Notes under the pieces: model-generated | The model's input: the letters and a program-made list of their open reading frames with translations, nothing else | The model's database searches: none | What the model was told of the DNA's origin: nothing | Assembly: GCF_001642695.1 (NCBI RefSeq) | Contig: NZ_LWCC02000005.1 | Location: forward strand, 1-64,000 | Direction: 5' to 3' | Source of the DNA: Streptomyces chilikensis | GTDB taxonomy: Bacteria; Actinomycetota; Actinomycetes; Streptomycetales; Streptomycetaceae | DNA length: 64,000 nucleotides | In this document: piece after piece, positions 24,445-33,364 of the stretch | How positions within the stretch are numbered: the stretch's first letter is position 1 | Layout of the letters: each line of letters begins with the position of its first letter | Program-made: the position numbers and the translations under genes

Positions 24445-25116
24445 ATGGACGTGATCGAGGTGCTGCCGAGGCTGCGCATGCTCCGTTTTCCGGTGGGGGC
24501 GGCCTATCTGTGGCGGGACGACGACGGTTCGACGCTGGTCGACACCGGGACGGCGGACCGCGCGGCGGAGATCGAGGAGGTGCTGGAAGGCGAGCTGCGG
24601 TGGATCGTGCTGACGCACTGGCACGAGGACCACACGGGTTCGGCCGCCGAACTGGCCGTCCGGCACGGCGCGGAGGTGGTGGCCCATCGGCTGGAGGCGC
24701 CGGTGATCCGGGGCGAGGCGGTCGGGACGGCGCCGGTGCTGGAAGAGTTCGAGGTGCCGATCCGGGCCGCCCTTCCGCCGCTGCCGCCGCGCCCGCCGTG
24801 CCGGGTGGACCGGGAGGTGGAGGACGGCGACGTGCTGGAGTTCGGCGGCGGGGCGGTGGTGGTCGCGGTGCCCGGGCACACGGACGGGTCGATCGCGCTC
24901 CACCTGCCCGGGCCGGGGGTGCTGTTCACCGGGGACGCGGTCGCCAACGTCGGCCGGACCACGCTGGGTGTCTTCAACACCGACCGTGCCCGGGCCGTCG
25001 GGTCGCTGCGCCGGCTTGCCGAGCTGGAGGCCGACACGGCGGTTTTCGGGCACGGTGACCCGATTCCGCACGGTGCGGCGGCCGCGCTGCGAGCAGCGGC
25101 CGCCTCAACGGTGTGA
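24445..25116 (+). CDS. MBL-fold metallo-hydrolase
   Basis: The 223-residue protein has the metallo-beta-lactamase fold with VDTGTADRAAEIEEVL, the metal site LTHWHEDHTGSA (HxHxDH near residues 58-63), a further ligand in VPGHTDGSIALHL and Asp in LFTGDAVANVG, and the last His in FGHGDPI. It is a di-metal hydrolase of unassigned substrate (glyoxalase II-like or a related thioester/lactone hydrolase). The ATG at 24445 places the protein start just before the first beta strand; the frame is open upstream. It stands alone between the SUKH gene and the convergent ABC importer. Confidence 0.87.
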   Translation: MDVIEVLPRLRMLRFPVGAAYLWRDDDGSTLVDTGTADRAAEIEEVLEGELRWIVLTHWHEDHTGSAAELAVRHGAEVVAHRLEAPVIRGEAVGTAPVLEEFEVPIRAALPPLPPRPPCRVDREVEDGDVLEFGGGAVVVAVPGHTDGSIALHLPGPGVLFTGDAVANVGRTTLGVFNTDRARAVGSLRRLAELEADTAVFGHGDPIPHGAAAALRAAAASTV

Positions 25117-25316
25117 GGGACGGCCGGTTCCTCGGCGGGCACGCGCACACTGGCGGCCCCGCACCGGCGTTCTGTTCCCGGGTCCGGGACTCCTGGCTTC
25201 CGGGCCGCTGAGACGTCACGGGCCGAGGCGCGGCATCGGCGTTCCCCGGGGTGCGTTCGGGTCACCCGGGCTTCGCCACGGCGGCACGTCTCACCCTGCC
25301 CCGGGTCCCCGGTCCC

Positions 25317-26072
25317 TCACAGGCGGCCCGCGTCCACGATCCGTCGCAGGAAGCGCCGCGTGCGTTCCTGCCGCGGGTCGCCGAAGACCTGCTCGGCGGC
25401 GCCGCGCTCCAGCACCACGCCGCCGTCCAGGAAGCAGACCTGGTCGGCGACCTCGCGGGCGAAGCCCATCTCGTGGGTGGCCAGCACCATGGTCATGCCG
25501 TCGTCCTTGAGGCCGCGCACCACGTCCAGCACCTCGCCGACCAGCTCCGGGTCGAGGGCCGCGGTGATCTCGTCGAGCAGCAGCAGCCGGGGCCGCACGG
25601 CGAGGGCGCGGGCGATCGCCACCCGCTGCTGCTGCCCTCCGCTGAGCCGGTCCGGGTAGTCGCCCGCCCTGCCGCCCAGCCCGAGCCTCTCCAGCAGTTC
25701 CCGGGCCTGCTCCTCGGCCCGGGCGCGGGGGACGCGGTGCACCCGGCGGGGGGCGAGCGTGATGTTGTCCAGCACCGTCATGTGCGGGAACAGGTTGTAC
25801 GCCTGGAAGACCACGCCGATCCGGCGTCGCACCGCGTCCTGGTCGGCGCGCGGGTCGGTGATCTCCTCGCCGTCCAGGTGGATCGTCCCGTCGTCGACCT
25901 CCTCCAGGAGGCCGGCGCACCGCAGCAGCGTCGACTTGCCGGAGCCGGAGGCGCCGATCAGCGCGGTCACCGTGTGCGGGGGCACCTCGAGTCCGACGTC
26001 CCGCAGGACGACCGAGCCGCCGAAGGTCTTGCGCACGGACTCCATCCGCAGCACCGGCACGTCGCCGCTCAC
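25317..26072 (-). CDS. Polar amino-acid ABC transporter ATPase
   Basis: The 251-residue protein is the nucleotide-binding subunit of a PAAT (GlnQ/HisP-type) importer. It shows Walker A LIGASGSGKSTLL, the Q-loop in GVVFQAYNLFPHMTV, signature LSGGQQQRVAIARAL, Walker B LLLLDEITAALDP and the H-loop ATHEM. ITAALDP replaces the usual PTSALDP. GTG 26072 has GGAGGAATCAC directly upstream and overlaps the permease stop (GTGA). It is the third gene of the binding protein-permease-ATPase operon and energises uptake at the inner face of the membrane. Confidence 0.93.
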   Translation of the reverse strand: MSGDVPVLRMESVRKTFGGSVVLRDVGLEVPPHTVTALIGASGSGKSTLLRCAGLLEEVDDGTIHLDGEEITDPRADQDAVRRRIGVVFQAYNLFPHMTVLDNITLAPRRVHRVPRARAEEQARELLERLGLGGRAGDYPDRLSGGQQQRVAIARALAVRPRLLLLDEITAALDPELVGEVLDVVRGLKDDGMTMVLATHEMGFAREVADQVCFLDGGVVLERGAAEQVFGDPRQERTRRFLRRIVDAGRL

Positions 26073-27022
26073 GTGATTCCTCCTTGCGCCCGCCGGCGGT
26101 CCGTGCGGGCCGTCACCCAGTCCGTGAGGCGGGTCATCGGGATGGTCAGGGCGACGAACACCAGCCCGGCCACGATGTACGGCGTGTAGTTGAGGCTGCG
26201 CCCCACGACGACGTCCGCCGCGCGCACGGCGTCGACCGCGCCCCCGATCGACACCAGGCCGGTGTCCTTCTGCAGGGAGACCAGGTCGTTCAGCAGCGGC
26301 GGCACCTGGCGGCGCACCGCCTGCGGCAGCACCACGAACCGCAGCGCCTGCCGGTTGGTCAGGCCCAGGGAGCGGGCGGCGGCGCGCTGCGAGGGGTGCA
26401 CCGACTCGATGCCCGCGCGGAACACCTCGGCGACGTAGGCCGAGTACGTCAGCGTCAGCGCCGTGCCGCCGAGCAGCACCGGGTCGACGGTGACGCCCTG
26501 CAGCCGCAGCGCGGGGACGCCCAGGACCACGATCATCAGGTTGATGATCAGCGGCAGCCCGCGGAAGAAGTCCGTGTACGCCGCGGCCAGCACCCGCAGC
26601 GGGAAGAACACCGGGCCGCGCAGGGTGCGGGCCACGGCGACGAGCATGCCGAGGACCAGCACGGCGGCGCCGCACACCAGCAGCAGCCGCAGGTTCAGCC
26701 AGAGCCCTTCCAGGACCTTGGGGAACGCCTCGCGCGCGTACTCCGGGCTGAAGAACGTCTCCCTGGTGCGCGGCCAGCCGGGCGCGCCGACGACGAGCAG
26801 GTGGAGCGCGGCCCCGGTGACCAGGGTCGACAGGGCGGCGATCGCCGTGGCGCGGCGGGCCCGGGCACGCCGGTACCGCTCGCGCTCCAGCCTGCGCGGC
26901 GACGGGACGTAGGGGTCCGCGGCGCCGGGCGGGCCGGCCGGGCCGTCCCTCCTGTCCTCGTCGTTCCCGTCGTTCCCGTCGTCCGCGCCGTCGCGGCCGG
27001 GCTCGTCCTCGACGACGGTCAC
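26069..27022 (-). CDS. Polar amino-acid ABC transporter permease
   Basis: The 317-residue permease has an unusual acidic, Gly/Asp/Asn-rich N-terminal tail (about 55 residues with DDGNDGNDEDRRDGPAG). Membrane helices typical of HisM/GlnP follow, with the EAA loop AARSLGLTNRQALRFVVLPQA near residues 225-245. YTDFFRGLPLIINLM near 160 is the family N-terminal signature. GTG 27022 overlaps the lipoprotein gene stop (GTGA). The permease probably forms a homodimer, since no second permease gene is present. Substrate is unknown beyond a polar amino acid or analogue. Confidence 0.92.
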   Translation of the reverse strand: MTVVEDEPGRDGADDGNDGNDEDRRDGPAGPPGAADPYVPSPRRLERERYRRARARRATAIAALSTLVTGAALHLLVVGAPGWPRTRETFFSPEYAREAFPKVLEGLWLNLRLLLVCGAAVLVLGMLVAVARTLRGPVFFPLRVLAAAYTDFFRGLPLIINLMIVVLGVPALRLQGVTVDPVLLGGTALTLTYSAYVAEVFRAGIESVHPSQRAAARSLGLTNRQALRFVVLPQAVRRQVPPLLNDLVSLQKDTGLVSIGGAVDAVRAADVVVGRSLNYTPYIVAGLVFVALTIPMTRLTDWVTARTDRRRAQGGIT

Positions 27023-27903
27023 CTGAGCACCGGGGCGTCGACGGCGTCGGCCAGCCACCTCTGCTCGAGCTCCGCCAGGGTGCCGTCCTCGCGGAGCACG
27101 TCCACGGCGTCCGTCACGCAGCCGGTGAGCGCGCTGCCCTTGTCCAGCACCAGCCCGAACTGCTCGGGAGCGCCGCCCAGATCCTCGAACTGGCCGACGA
27201 TCTCGGCGTCGGTCACCTCGGCGGCGGTGATGTGGAACGCGGTCGGCAGGTCGACGACGATCGCGTCGACCTGGCCGTTCCTCAGCGCGGACTTGGCCTG
27301 GTCGTTCCTGCCGTAGACGGCGGCGTCCCCGGTCGGCTTCACGACGTCCTCGATGTGGGTGAGGCTGGTGGTGCCCACCTGGGCTCCGAGCCTGAGGTCC
27401 TTCAGGTCGGCGACGCTCTTCGCCTTCGCGGCCTCGGAGTCCTTCAGCGCGACGACGGCCTGGCGCACGTCGTAGTAGCCGGAGGAGAAGTCCACGGCCT
27501 TCCTGCGCTCGTCGCTGACGGAGACCTGGTTGATGTCGAAGTCGAAGGTCTTCTCCCCCGGGGCGAAGGCCTTGTTGAACGGGACGCTCTGCCAGACCAC
27601 GGCGTCCTCGCCGTACCCGAGCTCCTCCGCCACGGCGTACGCGACGGCCGACTCGAAGCCCTCGCCGTTGGCCGGGTCGTCGTCCTTGAACCACGGCTCG
27701 TAGGCGGGCTGGTCGGTGGCGATCGTCAGCTTGCCGGAGGTCTTCGTGGCGAGCTTGCCCGGGGCGCACGAAGGACCGGCCGACCCGGAGGGCCCGGCGG
27801 ACGCGTCGGTCCCGGGTTGCGGGGCGCAGCCGACCGCTGTCGCGAGGAGGGCGACGGTGGCGCCGGCGAGGACGCGGCGCAGGACAGGAGGGACGAGAGG
27901 CAT
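27019..27903 (-). CDS. Amino-acid ABC transporter substrate-binding lipoprotein
   Basis: The 294-residue protein has a lipoprotein signal (VLAGATVALLATAVGCAPQ, lipobox LATAVGC) and a SBP_bac_3 domain. GKLTIATDQPAYEPWFKDDDPANGEGFESAVAYAVAEELG is the N-lobe start, DFDINQVSVSDERRKAVDFSSGYYD the hinge, and LGAQVGTTSLTHIEDVVKP the second lobe. It captures a polar amino acid outside the membrane and delivers it to the downstream permease. ATG 27903 starts the signal peptide; longer frames are not needed. It is the first gene of the operon. Confidence 0.93.
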   Translation of the reverse strand: MPLVPPVLRRVLAGATVALLATAVGCAPQPGTDASAGPSGSAGPSCAPGKLATKTSGKLTIATDQPAYEPWFKDDDPANGEGFESAVAYAVAEELGYGEDAVVWQSVPFNKAFAPGEKTFDFDINQVSVSDERRKAVDFSSGYYDVRQAVVALKDSEAAKAKSVADLKDLRLGAQVGTTSLTHIEDVVKPTGDAAVYGRNDQAKSALRNGQVDAIVVDLPTAFHITAAEVTDAEIVGQFEDLGGAPEQFGLVLDKGSALTGCVTDAVDVLREDGTLAELEQRWLADAVDAPVLR

Positions 27904-28013
27904 GGCGGGAGAGTGGCAGCGGTCTCCCCGCTTTGTCGAGGGCGCCCCGTGATGGTCCGCATGCTGGGAACGGGTGTTGCGGTTCTGCGAACAAGGACGG
28001 TGCCGCGCACCGG

Positions 28014-28557
28014 TCAACCGCGCGTGCCGCGCGTGCGGCGCCGGTGGTGGTGCACCGTGACCGCGGCCAACAGCGGTCCCCACGCCACCACCGGCAGGTA
28101 GCAGACGGTCATCACCCACTCGCCCCACAAAGTGATCGCCATGTCCGCACGCAGCGTGGTCCACACGAAGGCCACGCCGTGCACGGTGCAGGCGAGCGCG
28201 CCCAGCGCCCCGGTCACGGTCACGGCGAGCACCGGGACACCGCGCCCGCGCAGACCCGGGACCCACCGCGGCCACACCTCGCCCCACGGCCTCACCAGTC
28301 CGAGCGTCAGAGATGCCGCTGCCTCCTGCAGCAGGGACAGCAGCGGAAGGACGAGGTACCCCCCACCCGGGGATGAGCATCGCGTCGTACTCGGACACGG
28401 CGAGCCCCAGCGGAACACCGAGCACCGCGGCAAGCCGCCACAGTGCCGAAGGCAGGGAGATCCACAACACCGCGGCCGCGGCGCGCCGGGCCCATGGAGG
28501 CACCGGCGCGGCGGCAGGAGGAGCCATGGGTTCGGGAGATGGCGCGACGACGGTCAT
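28014..28557 (-). pseudogene. Small membrane protein interrupted by a single-base frameshift
   Basis: Reading from ATG 28557 (GGAGCTGATCCC upstream) gives a membrane protein start with a helix (AAAAVLWISLPSALWRLAAVLGV) up to AMLIPGWG. The frame then runs into nonsense at a run of six bases (28359-28364, G on the coding strand). Dropping one G continues as YLVLPLLSLLQEAAASLTLGL and three more hydrophobic helices, ending at 28014 with a basic tail. The corrected product is about 180 residues with four or five membrane segments, conserved-hypothetical in type. It is either inactivated or a consensus error. No operon partner; it lies upstream of the amino-acid importer operon. Confidence 0.7.
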
Positions 28558-28980
28558 GGGATCAGCTCCTGGCCTTCCGGGACCGGCTGCTGTGCTGAAG
28601 ACTCCCGCCTCTGCGCACCCCGCCGCATCGGCTTCCCGGATCGGACCGCGCGGAATGTCTGCGCCCCCTGGCGGACCGTCCGGGGGAGGAGCTGCGGCCC
28701 AGGGAGTACGGCCGGGTTGCCGGTGGCCCGGGGTGGTTCCGGAGTGCTGCGGCCTCCGCCGGACGACGATGGGGCCGGCAGGCGGGTCACCTCGTGGCCG
28801 GCACGGCAGCAGGTCTTCCGCAGCAGGCCGCCGCCGCTGATGGGCTTCGTCATCGAGGCGGGGAACGCGTCGAGGTCACCCTCGTGGAGGGGGATCGTGT
28901 TCCTCGGGGGGCGGTGCGGGGCGCCGGCCACAGGCCCACCGGGCGTCGCTTGACCCTGCCGCTGGCGGCAGGGTTGGACG
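28558..28980. other. Gene-free spacer before the SDR gene
   Basis: Nothing recognisable on either strand; it should contain the SDR/MerR promoter and the upstream region of the frameshifted membrane gene. Confidence 0.45.
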
Positions 28981-29757
28981 ATGGCCGGCATGGACAACAG
29001 CAGCAGCACCGCGTCCCGGACCGGCAGGACCGTCGTCGTCACCGGTGCCGGCACCGGTATCGGCAGGGCCACCGCGCGCGCCTTCGCCGCCGAGGGCGCC
29101 CGCGTCCTGGCCGTCGGCCGGCGGGCCGAACCGCTCGAGGAGACCGCCGCCGGGCACGACCGGATCACCCCGCTGGCCGCCGACATCACCGCCGACGGCG
29201 GGCCCGAGCTGATCGTCCGGACCGTACTGGAGACGCACGGCCGGCTGGACGTGCTGGTCAACAACGCCGGCATCGTGCGCAGCGGCGCCCTCGGCACACT
29301 CACGCCGGAGACGATCGCGCCGCAGCTCGCCACCAACCTGGTCGCACCCGTCCTGCTGGCCCGGGCCGCGCTGGCGTCCCTGGAGGCGTCCGGCGGAGTG
29401 ATCGTCAACGTGAGTACGTCGGTGGGGCAGCGGGCCTGGCCGGGCAGCTCGGTCTACGCGGCGACGAAGGCCGCGCTGGAGACGCTGACCCGCAGCTGGG
29501 CGGTCGAACTGGCGCTCCGCGGGGTGCGGGTGGTGGCGGTCGCGCCCGGCGCGGTCGACACCCCGATCGGCGAGCACCAGGGCCTGACGCCGGAGCAGAT
29601 GGCCGCGGTGCGCGAGTGGCAGCTGGCGCACACGCCGCTGGGCCGGATCGGCCGGCCGCAGGAGGTGGCCTGGGCGATCACCCGGCTCGCCGCGCCGGCC
29701 GCGTCGTTCGTCACCGGGGTGGTCCTTGCGGTCGACGGCGGGGCGGTCGTGGCGTGA
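28981..29757 (+). CDS. SDR-family oxidoreductase
   Basis: The 258-residue protein is a classical short-chain dehydrogenase. The cofactor motif is VVVTGAGTGIGRATARAFAAEGA with R at the NADP-preferring position (VGRRAE); NNAG is in VLVNNAGIVRSGAL. The catalytic triad is Ser in VNVSTSVGQ, with Tyr and Lys in VYAATKAAL near residues 159-163. The end FVTGVVLAVDGGAVVA is standard. ATG 28981 or 28990 may be the start. A MerR regulator starts just after the stop, which suggests it controls this oxidoreductase. Substrate unknown. Confidence 0.9.
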   Translation: MAGMDNSSSTASRTGRTVVVTGAGTGIGRATARAFAAEGARVLAVGRRAEPLEETAAGHDRITPLAADITADGGPELIVRTVLETHGRLDVLVNNAGIVRSGALGTLTPETIAPQLATNLVAPVLLARAALASLEASGGVIVNVSTSVGQRAWPGSSVYAATKAALETLTRSWAVELALRGVRVVAVAPGAVDTPIGEHQGLTPEQMAAVREWQLAHTPLGRIGRPQEVAWAITRLAAPAASFVTGVVLAVDGGAVVA

Positions 29758-29789
29758 TAGGAGTGGTGCTCCGGAAGGGGGCGGGGCGG

Positions 29790-30161
29790 GTGCGGATCGG
29801 TGAGCTGGCCAGGGCGACCGGGGCGACGGCCCGTGCGCTGCGGCACTACGAGCAGGCCGGGCTGATCTCCTCGGAGCGGGCCCCCAACGGCTACCGCGTC
29901 TACGGCGAGCGGGCGGTGGTGCGGGTCCGCAACATCCGCCACCTCCTGGCCGCCGGGCTCACCCTGGACGACGTACGGGTCTTCCTGCCGTGCCTGGACG
30001 GGGACCTGACCACGGCACCGCCCTCCGACAGGGGCGTACGGGTGGCGCTGGAGCGGCTGGCGGTCCTCGACGAACGCATCGCCGCCCAGACCGCGGTCCG
30101 GGACCGCCTCCAGGCCGCACTGCACCGGGCGACCGGCGGCCGGGCCCGGCCGGTGGCCTGA
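29790..30161 (+). CDS. MerR-family transcriptional regulator
   Basis: The 123-residue protein begins VRIGELARATGATARALRHYEQAGLISSERAPNGYRVY, the MerR DNA-binding domain. A coiled-coil dimerisation helix (LERLAVLDERIAAQTAVRDRLQAAL) follows. There is no cysteine effector site; the length and tail match the MerR group that controls SDR or efflux genes. GTG 29790 gives the standard MerR N-terminus with a GGAAGGGGG upstream; an earlier GTG at 29754 overlaps the SDR stop and would couple the two genes. The operator is probably upstream of the SDR but was not found. Confidence 0.85.
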   Translation: MRIGELARATGATARALRHYEQAGLISSERAPNGYRVYGERAVVRVRNIRHLLAAGLTLDDVRVFLPCLDGDLTTAPPSDRGVRVALERLAVLDERIAAQTAVRDRLQAALHRATGGRARPVA

Positions 30162-30307
30162 CCTCCCGCCCCGCTCGACGGATGCCGGGGAGCCGGGCGT
30201 CCTCGCACTCCGGGCCCGCACCCAGCGGGCCGGCCGCCCCGCGCGACGGGCTCCCGCTGCCGCTCGAGCGCCGGTTCCGAGCCGGAGGACCGGCCCTCTC
30301 CGCGTCG

Positions 30308-30616
30308 TCAGATCCTCAGACGGGCCCGGTCCCCGTCGATCCGGAGGAAGAACTTCTCCACCGGGTTCCCTCCATGGCCGGGGACGACGGTCAGTCCGAG
30401 TGCCACGACCGGCTCGAGTGCCGCCGCCATCTCCGCGCCGGTCCGGTGCGGGGCGCGCAGGACTGCCGACATGCGGTCGAACAAGGGCTTCACCGGCTCC
30501 CAGCCCGGTCCCGGAACCACCCGGAACAGCAGGAACGGCTGATCCGTCCCGTCGGGCACCAAGGTGGCCACCAGGGTGTCCCGCTGCATCAACTGCCATG
30601 TTCCGGTCGTGGGCAC
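30308..30616 (-). CDS. Conserved hypothetical protein
   Basis: About 102 residues from GTG 30616; ATG 30589 is an alternative. The pattern GTWQLMQRDTLVATLVPDG, FLLFRVVPGPGWEPVKPLFD and FFLRIDGDRARLRI resembles a small cytosolic beta-rich family common in Streptomyces without a known role. No signal or membrane helix, no neighbours on the strand. Function not assigned. Confidence 0.6.
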   Translation of the reverse strand: MPTTGTWQLMQRDTLVATLVPDGTDQPFLLFRVVPGPGWEPVKPLFDRMSAVLRAPHRTGAEMAAALEPVVALGLTVVPGHGGNPVEKFFLRIDGDRARLRI

Positions 30617-30971
30617 TCCTTCGGGAACACCGGTCCCGCCCCATGCCGAGACCGTGTGATCATATCTTCGCAGCCTGCCCCTGGGCCTCCTCACCGTCAG
30701 GCGTCGGTGGCCGGCGAGCCACTGGCGCCCAGGTCCCGCACCCGGCCTCGCGGAGAAACCGCTCGCACTCGTCGTCGCCCGGGAGTCGTCCCGCAGACGC
30801 AGGTCCGGATGGCCGCTCGGGCTTCCGGGAACCGGGGGCGTCGTCCGGCGGTGCCGGGCGCACCGGGTCTACCGTGAAACGGCGTCCCTGCGTGAGGCAC
30901 CCCGTGGAACGCCTCATGACGGCGGCCCGCGCAGACCGGCACGCACGGCACGAGGAAGGCGGTGGCGGAAG

Positions 30972-31637
30972 ATGCCACGAACGACCACCGGAAGACCGGT
31001 CTTCGCCCGCTGCTACGCCCGGGTGGCCGGCCCGGGGATGGAGCGCGCCGGAGCCACCGAACACCGTCGGCGGCTGCTGGCCCCCTTGGCGGGCGAGGTG
31101 CTGGAACTGGGCGCGGGAAACGGTCTCAACTTCCCGCACTACCCGCCGGCGGTGGCGCGCCTGGTGGCGGTGGAGCCCGAACCCAGGCTCCGCTCCCTGG
31201 CCGAACGGGCCGCCCGGGACGCTCCCGTACCCGTCGAGGTCGTGGACGGGACGGGTGAGCGGCTCTCCTTCCCCGACGGCTCGTTCGACGGTGCGGTGGT
31301 CTGCCTCACCCTCTGTTCGGTGACCGACCAGGCGGAGGTGCTCCGCCGTCTCCACCGGGTGCTGCGCCCCGGCGGGCAGTTGCGGTTCTTCGAGCACGTC
31401 CGGGCCTCCACACCGGGCATGCGACGCACCCAGCGCGTGCTCGACGCCACCGTCTGGCCGCTGCTGGCGGGCGGCTGTCACATGGGCCGCGACACCGCCG
31501 CCGCGATCACCGGGGCCGGATTCGCCCTCACCGAACTGGACCGCTTCGCCTTCCCCGACATTTCCTTCCCTCTCCCGTCCGCCTCCCACATCCTCGGCAC
31601 CGCCGTCCGGGAGGGACCGGGCACGAACGAGCCGTGA
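30972..31637 (+). CDS. Class I SAM-dependent methyltransferase
   Basis: The 221-residue protein has the methyltransferase-11/UbiE-like fold: motif I EVLELGAGNGLNFPHYP (residues 42-58), the acidic ribose-binding end of strand 2 in LVAVEPEPRLRSLAERAA, motif post-I LSFPDGSFDGAVVCLTLCSV and LRPGGQLRFFEHVRA. The C-terminal part has a GCHMGRDTAAAITGAGF stretch that fits phospholipid- or arsenite-type methyltransferase families. Substrate is not evident. The ATG at 30972 follows a weak GGCGGAAG site. No partners. Confidence 0.87.
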   Translation: MPRTTTGRPVFARCYARVAGPGMERAGATEHRRRLLAPLAGEVLELGAGNGLNFPHYPPAVARLVAVEPEPRLRSLAERAARDAPVPVEVVDGTGERLSFPDGSFDGAVVCLTLCSVTDQAEVLRRLHRVLRPGGQLRFFEHVRASTPGMRRTQRVLDATVWPLLAGGCHMGRDTAAAITGAGFALTELDRFAFPDISFPLPSASHILGTAVREGPGTNEP

Positions 31638-31810
31638 GGCGGGCGACGCCGGGCCCGGCCCTCGCCGCACGGCTGCGCGGGTGACGGCGGGGAGCCCTTG
31701 CCGGCGGGTTTCGGTACCGCGCATTGCCGGACGAGTACGTGAACGCCGGTGGGAAGCGGGAGCAGCCGGTGGTTCGCGCCGGTGCGGCGGCAGGTCTGCG
31801 GGACCGGCGG

Positions 31811-32443
31811 TCAGGGTGGTCCGACGGGGGCCGGCCTCAGTGGGTGGCCGTCGATTTCCTCGCGGCCTTCCTCGTCCCACCAGAGCTCGCCTCGTGCGGT
31901 GAGGTAGGGGTGCAGCCCACGCACGCCACCGCCTTCGGTGAGCGCACGCGCGACTGCGTGGAGAAGGCTCGCCAGATCAGGCCAGGCGTCGGTGAAGTCG
32001 CCGCCACCGCCGTGGCCCGCCCAGCCGAGACGGCCCGCGTCCGGGCCGGGACGCTGGTCGATCACCTGTGCCCCGCCGTCGGCGCCCTCGGCCCAGGGAA
32101 TCCAGAGAGGGTGCCACCAGGGCTCGTCGTCCCAGGGGCGACGGGTCAGACCGTCGTTCTCCGCCGCGACATCCCTGTACGTCCGCCAGCGGTCCACGAC
32201 ACCGCTCACCGTGAGCGGTGACTGCTCCGGCAGGAAGGCCGACCAGGCGCTCACCCCGTTGTGGCATCGCAGGGACTCGGCGAGATCACCGGGCAGCGGG
32301 GTGCCGAGAAGCCGCTCCGCCCGCTGGAGCTCGTCCCGCGTCGCCGGCGGATTGAGCCGGGCGGCATCGGATGCCGCGTGGGCCGCCAGCCAGGTGTCGA
32401 TCCGGCGCCAGGATTCCGACGGGGGCAGGATCCGTTGTGCCAT
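31811..32443 (-). CDS. SMI1/KNR4 (SUKH) family protein
   Basis: A 210-residue SUKH protein: SWRRIDTWLAAHA, then LNPPATRDELQRAERLLGTPLPGDLAESLRCHNG (the SUKH core, residues about 30-65), a W-rich middle (WWHPLWIPWAEGADG) and the strand AQVIDQRPGPDAGRLGW. It is the larger KNR4-type subfamily. In bacteria such proteins are usually toxin immunity factors or cell-wall-linked regulators. ATG 32443 is preferred; GTG 32461 is in frame. There is no toxin next to it, so it is a second orphan SUKH gene. Confidence 0.83.
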   Translation of the reverse strand: MAQRILPPSESWRRIDTWLAAHAASDAARLNPPATRDELQRAERLLGTPLPGDLAESLRCHNGVSAWSAFLPEQSPLTVSGVVDRWRTYRDVAAENDGLTRRPWDDEPWWHPLWIPWAEGADGGAQVIDQRPGPDAGRLGWAGHGGGGDFTDAWPDLASLLHAVARALTEGGGVRGLHPYLTARGELWWDEEGREEIDGHPLRPAPVGPP

Positions 32444-32761
32444 GACGCCATCCTGCCCCACTCCTCGGGCCTGCTCCGCCTTGACGGACCCGGTGGCCGT
32501 GCCGCCCAGGCCGTGACGGCGGCCGGAACGGACGTGCGGCCCGCGGGCCCGGCCGGTCCGCCGTGACCGCTCCCGTCACGCCGCCCGCCCGGACCCCGCC
32601 GCCCGCCCGGACCCCGTTCGACCTCCTCGGAAGCCCGGGAAAGATCACTGATACGCTCCGGAACCCGCGCCGGCACTCCGGACGCTCACGTGTCATCTAC
32701 ATGACATTCCATCACCGGTGCCCGGTCGGGTGCCCGACACCGCTGCGAGGGGAGGTCGCCC
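32444..32761. other. Spacer before the sigma factor gene
   Basis: Holds no gene. Around 32680-32710 there is an A/T-richer patch (CATCTACATGACATT), a likely promoter region for the sigma factor operon. Confidence 0.5.
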
Positions 32762-33364
32762 GTGGGCACCGTCGTCGACGACGCCGCCTCCGCGGAGTTC
32801 CACGCGTTCTTCGAGCGCCACTACGCCGAACTGTCCCGGCTGGCCCATCTGCTGACGGGTGAACCGGACGCCGCCGACGACCTGGCGGCGGACGCTCTGC
32901 TGGCGCTGTGGCAGCGCTGGGACCGGATGCGCGACGCCGACCATCCGGCGGCCTACGCCCGGGGCGTGGTCGCCAACCTGGCCCGCACCCGGATCCGCAG
33001 CACGGTGCGCGAGCGCCGCCGGATCGCCCTGTTCTGGCCCCAGCGCGAGGAGCGGACCGAGAACCCCGACGTGCCGGGGGTGGTGGACGTGCAGGAGGCG
33101 TTGCGCCGGCTGCCGTTCCGCAAGCGGGCGTGCGTGGTGCTGCGGCACGCCTTCGACCTCTCCGAGAAGGACACCGCGCTCGCCCTGGGCGTCTCGGTGG
33201 GTACGGTGAAGAGCCAGACCTCGAAGGCGATGGCCGAACTGCAGCGGCTGCTGGGCACCCAGGAGGTGCCCCGGCAGGTGCACGCGGCGGCCGCGTCCGC
33301 CCGCGGGGGCGGGGCCGGCAAGGCGCGTGAACGGGCCGGCGGGGCCACAGGAAGGGACCGGTGA
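32762..33364 (+). CDS. SigE-type ECF RNA polymerase sigma factor
   Basis: The 200-residue protein has region 2 (FHAFFERHYAELSRLAHLLTGEPDAADDLAADALLALWQRW, residues 14-54). Region 4 reads EALRRLPFRKRACVVLRHAFDLSEKDTALALGVSVGTVKSQTSKAM, near residues 115-160. The Pro/Ala-rich tail lies outside the fold. It belongs to the SigE-family ECF sigma factors common in actinomycetes. GTG 32762 begins the protein. It overlaps the downstream membrane-protein gene by GTGA, the usual arrangement with a cognate regulator. Target promoters were not identified, but the pectate lyase gene follows 80 bases after the operon. Confidence 0.9.
   Translation: MGTVVDDAASAEFHAFFERHYAELSRLAHLLTGEPDAADDLAADALLALWQRWDRMRDADHPAAYARGVVANLARTRIRSTVRERRRIALFWPQREERTENPDVPGVVDVQEALRRLPFRKRACVVLRHAFDLSEKDTALALGVSVGTVKSQTSKAMAELQRLLGTQEVPRQVHAAAASARGGGAGKARERAGGATGRDR

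Noticed and set aside
28794-29789. Long N-terminal extension of the MerR frame
   Set aside because: It overlaps the SDR gene in another frame and is Arg/Gly-rich; MerR proteins start at residue VRIGELAR (29790).
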